A DNA stretch of 64,000 nucleotides from the NCBI RefSeq assembly GCF_019352175.1, contig NZ_JACBYI010000005.1, positions 62,001 through 126,000 of the forward strand, written 5' to 3'. A program made the position numbers and the translations under genes. The notes under the pieces were generated by a model, which made no database searches, had not been told where the DNA came from, and saw only the letters and a program-made list of their open reading frames with translations. Source of the stretch: Paenibacillus sp. S150. GTDB taxonomy: Bacteria; Bacillota; Bacilli; Paenibacillales; Paenibacillaceae. Positions 63,988 through 64,000 of the stretch are shown one piece after another; position 1 is the stretch's first letter; every line of letters begins with the position of its first letter.

Positions 63988-64000
63988 ATGGAATCATCAT
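63988..64000 (+). CDS. Start of a further gene, candidate jetD (partial)
   Basis: GGAGGAACTGGAGAG precedes ATG GAA TCA TCA, cut by the window end. Position and strand fit jetD, the TOPRIM nuclease (TIGR02679/DUF2399) of type II Wadjet, but the gap of 198 bases after jetC is larger than the overlaps among jetABC. Only four codons are seen. Confidence 0.35.

Overview
The window looks like chromosome of a Paenibacillus-type, low-to-moderate GC Gram-positive bacterium. No rRNA or marker gene was available, so this rests on gene content: LplABC-type sugar importers paired with AraC/YesN-type regulators, modular secreted glycanases (GH26 with X2 and CBM3 modules, GH5), DUF6809-like fragments, strong AGGAGG-type ribosome sites with frequent TTG and GTG starts, and a family of short intergenic repeats. 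I saw no rRNA, tRNA or CRISPR array.

Layout. 1-7.3 kb: the 3' end of a YesN-type response regulator, a sugar-binding lipoprotein, a SurA/PrsA-like exported protein and a 1000-residue secreted beta-helix protein with two similar C-terminal modules. 7.3-8.6 kb: a gene-free spacer with at least six copies of a short repeat and two hairpins. 8.6-16.9 kb: type I 3-dehydroquinate dehydratase, a divergent LysR regulator, then an ABM monooxygenase, a TIM-barrel isomerase/dehydratase, a zinc alcohol dehydrogenase, a Nif3-like protein and a complete tripartite tricarboxylate (TctCBA) importer; this reads as a catabolic locus for an organic acid, possibly quinate or shikimate. 17.2-23.3 kb (minus strand): a membrane-bound AraC regulator followed by a binding protein and two permeases for a carbohydrate. 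23.6-31.6 kb: an ABC-F ATPase, a YcxB-like protein, an exported protein, an AraC-SDR-MFS group, a truncated SDR and a small membrane protein. 31.8-36.0 kb: the GH26 mannanase (minus) and an amidohydrolase.

36.2-41.5 kb is a decaying locus: a small Tyr/Gly/Ser-rich ORF with its own terminator, a lipoprotein gene broken by a frameshift, a membrane gene broken by an in-frame TAG, an intact membrane protein, two AT-rich genes of unknown role and a truncated ABC ATPase. 41.6-48.7 kb is a tight operon of a GntR/FCD regulator (with a palindromic candidate operator), M20 amidohydrolase, MetN, MetI, a URO-D-like methyltransferase, MetQ, a ProC-like reductase and a VOC protein, which suggests salvage of an N-acylated, methylated or sulfur-containing amino acid. 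49.0-53.5 kb holds a GH5 endoglucanase, HflK-HflC and a stand-alone PEP-enzyme C-terminal barrel lacking the expected catalytic cysteine.

53.7-64.0 kb is an AT-richer genomic island: a Cro/cI-type repressor with an inverted-repeat operator, a DUF6809 fragment, a large serine recombinase broken by two frameshifts, a second broken gene, and then jetA-jetB-jetC of a type II Wadjet (SMC/MukB-like) defence system. The window ends just as a candidate jetD begins. Wadjet systems are known to act against plasmids by cleaving small circular DNA.
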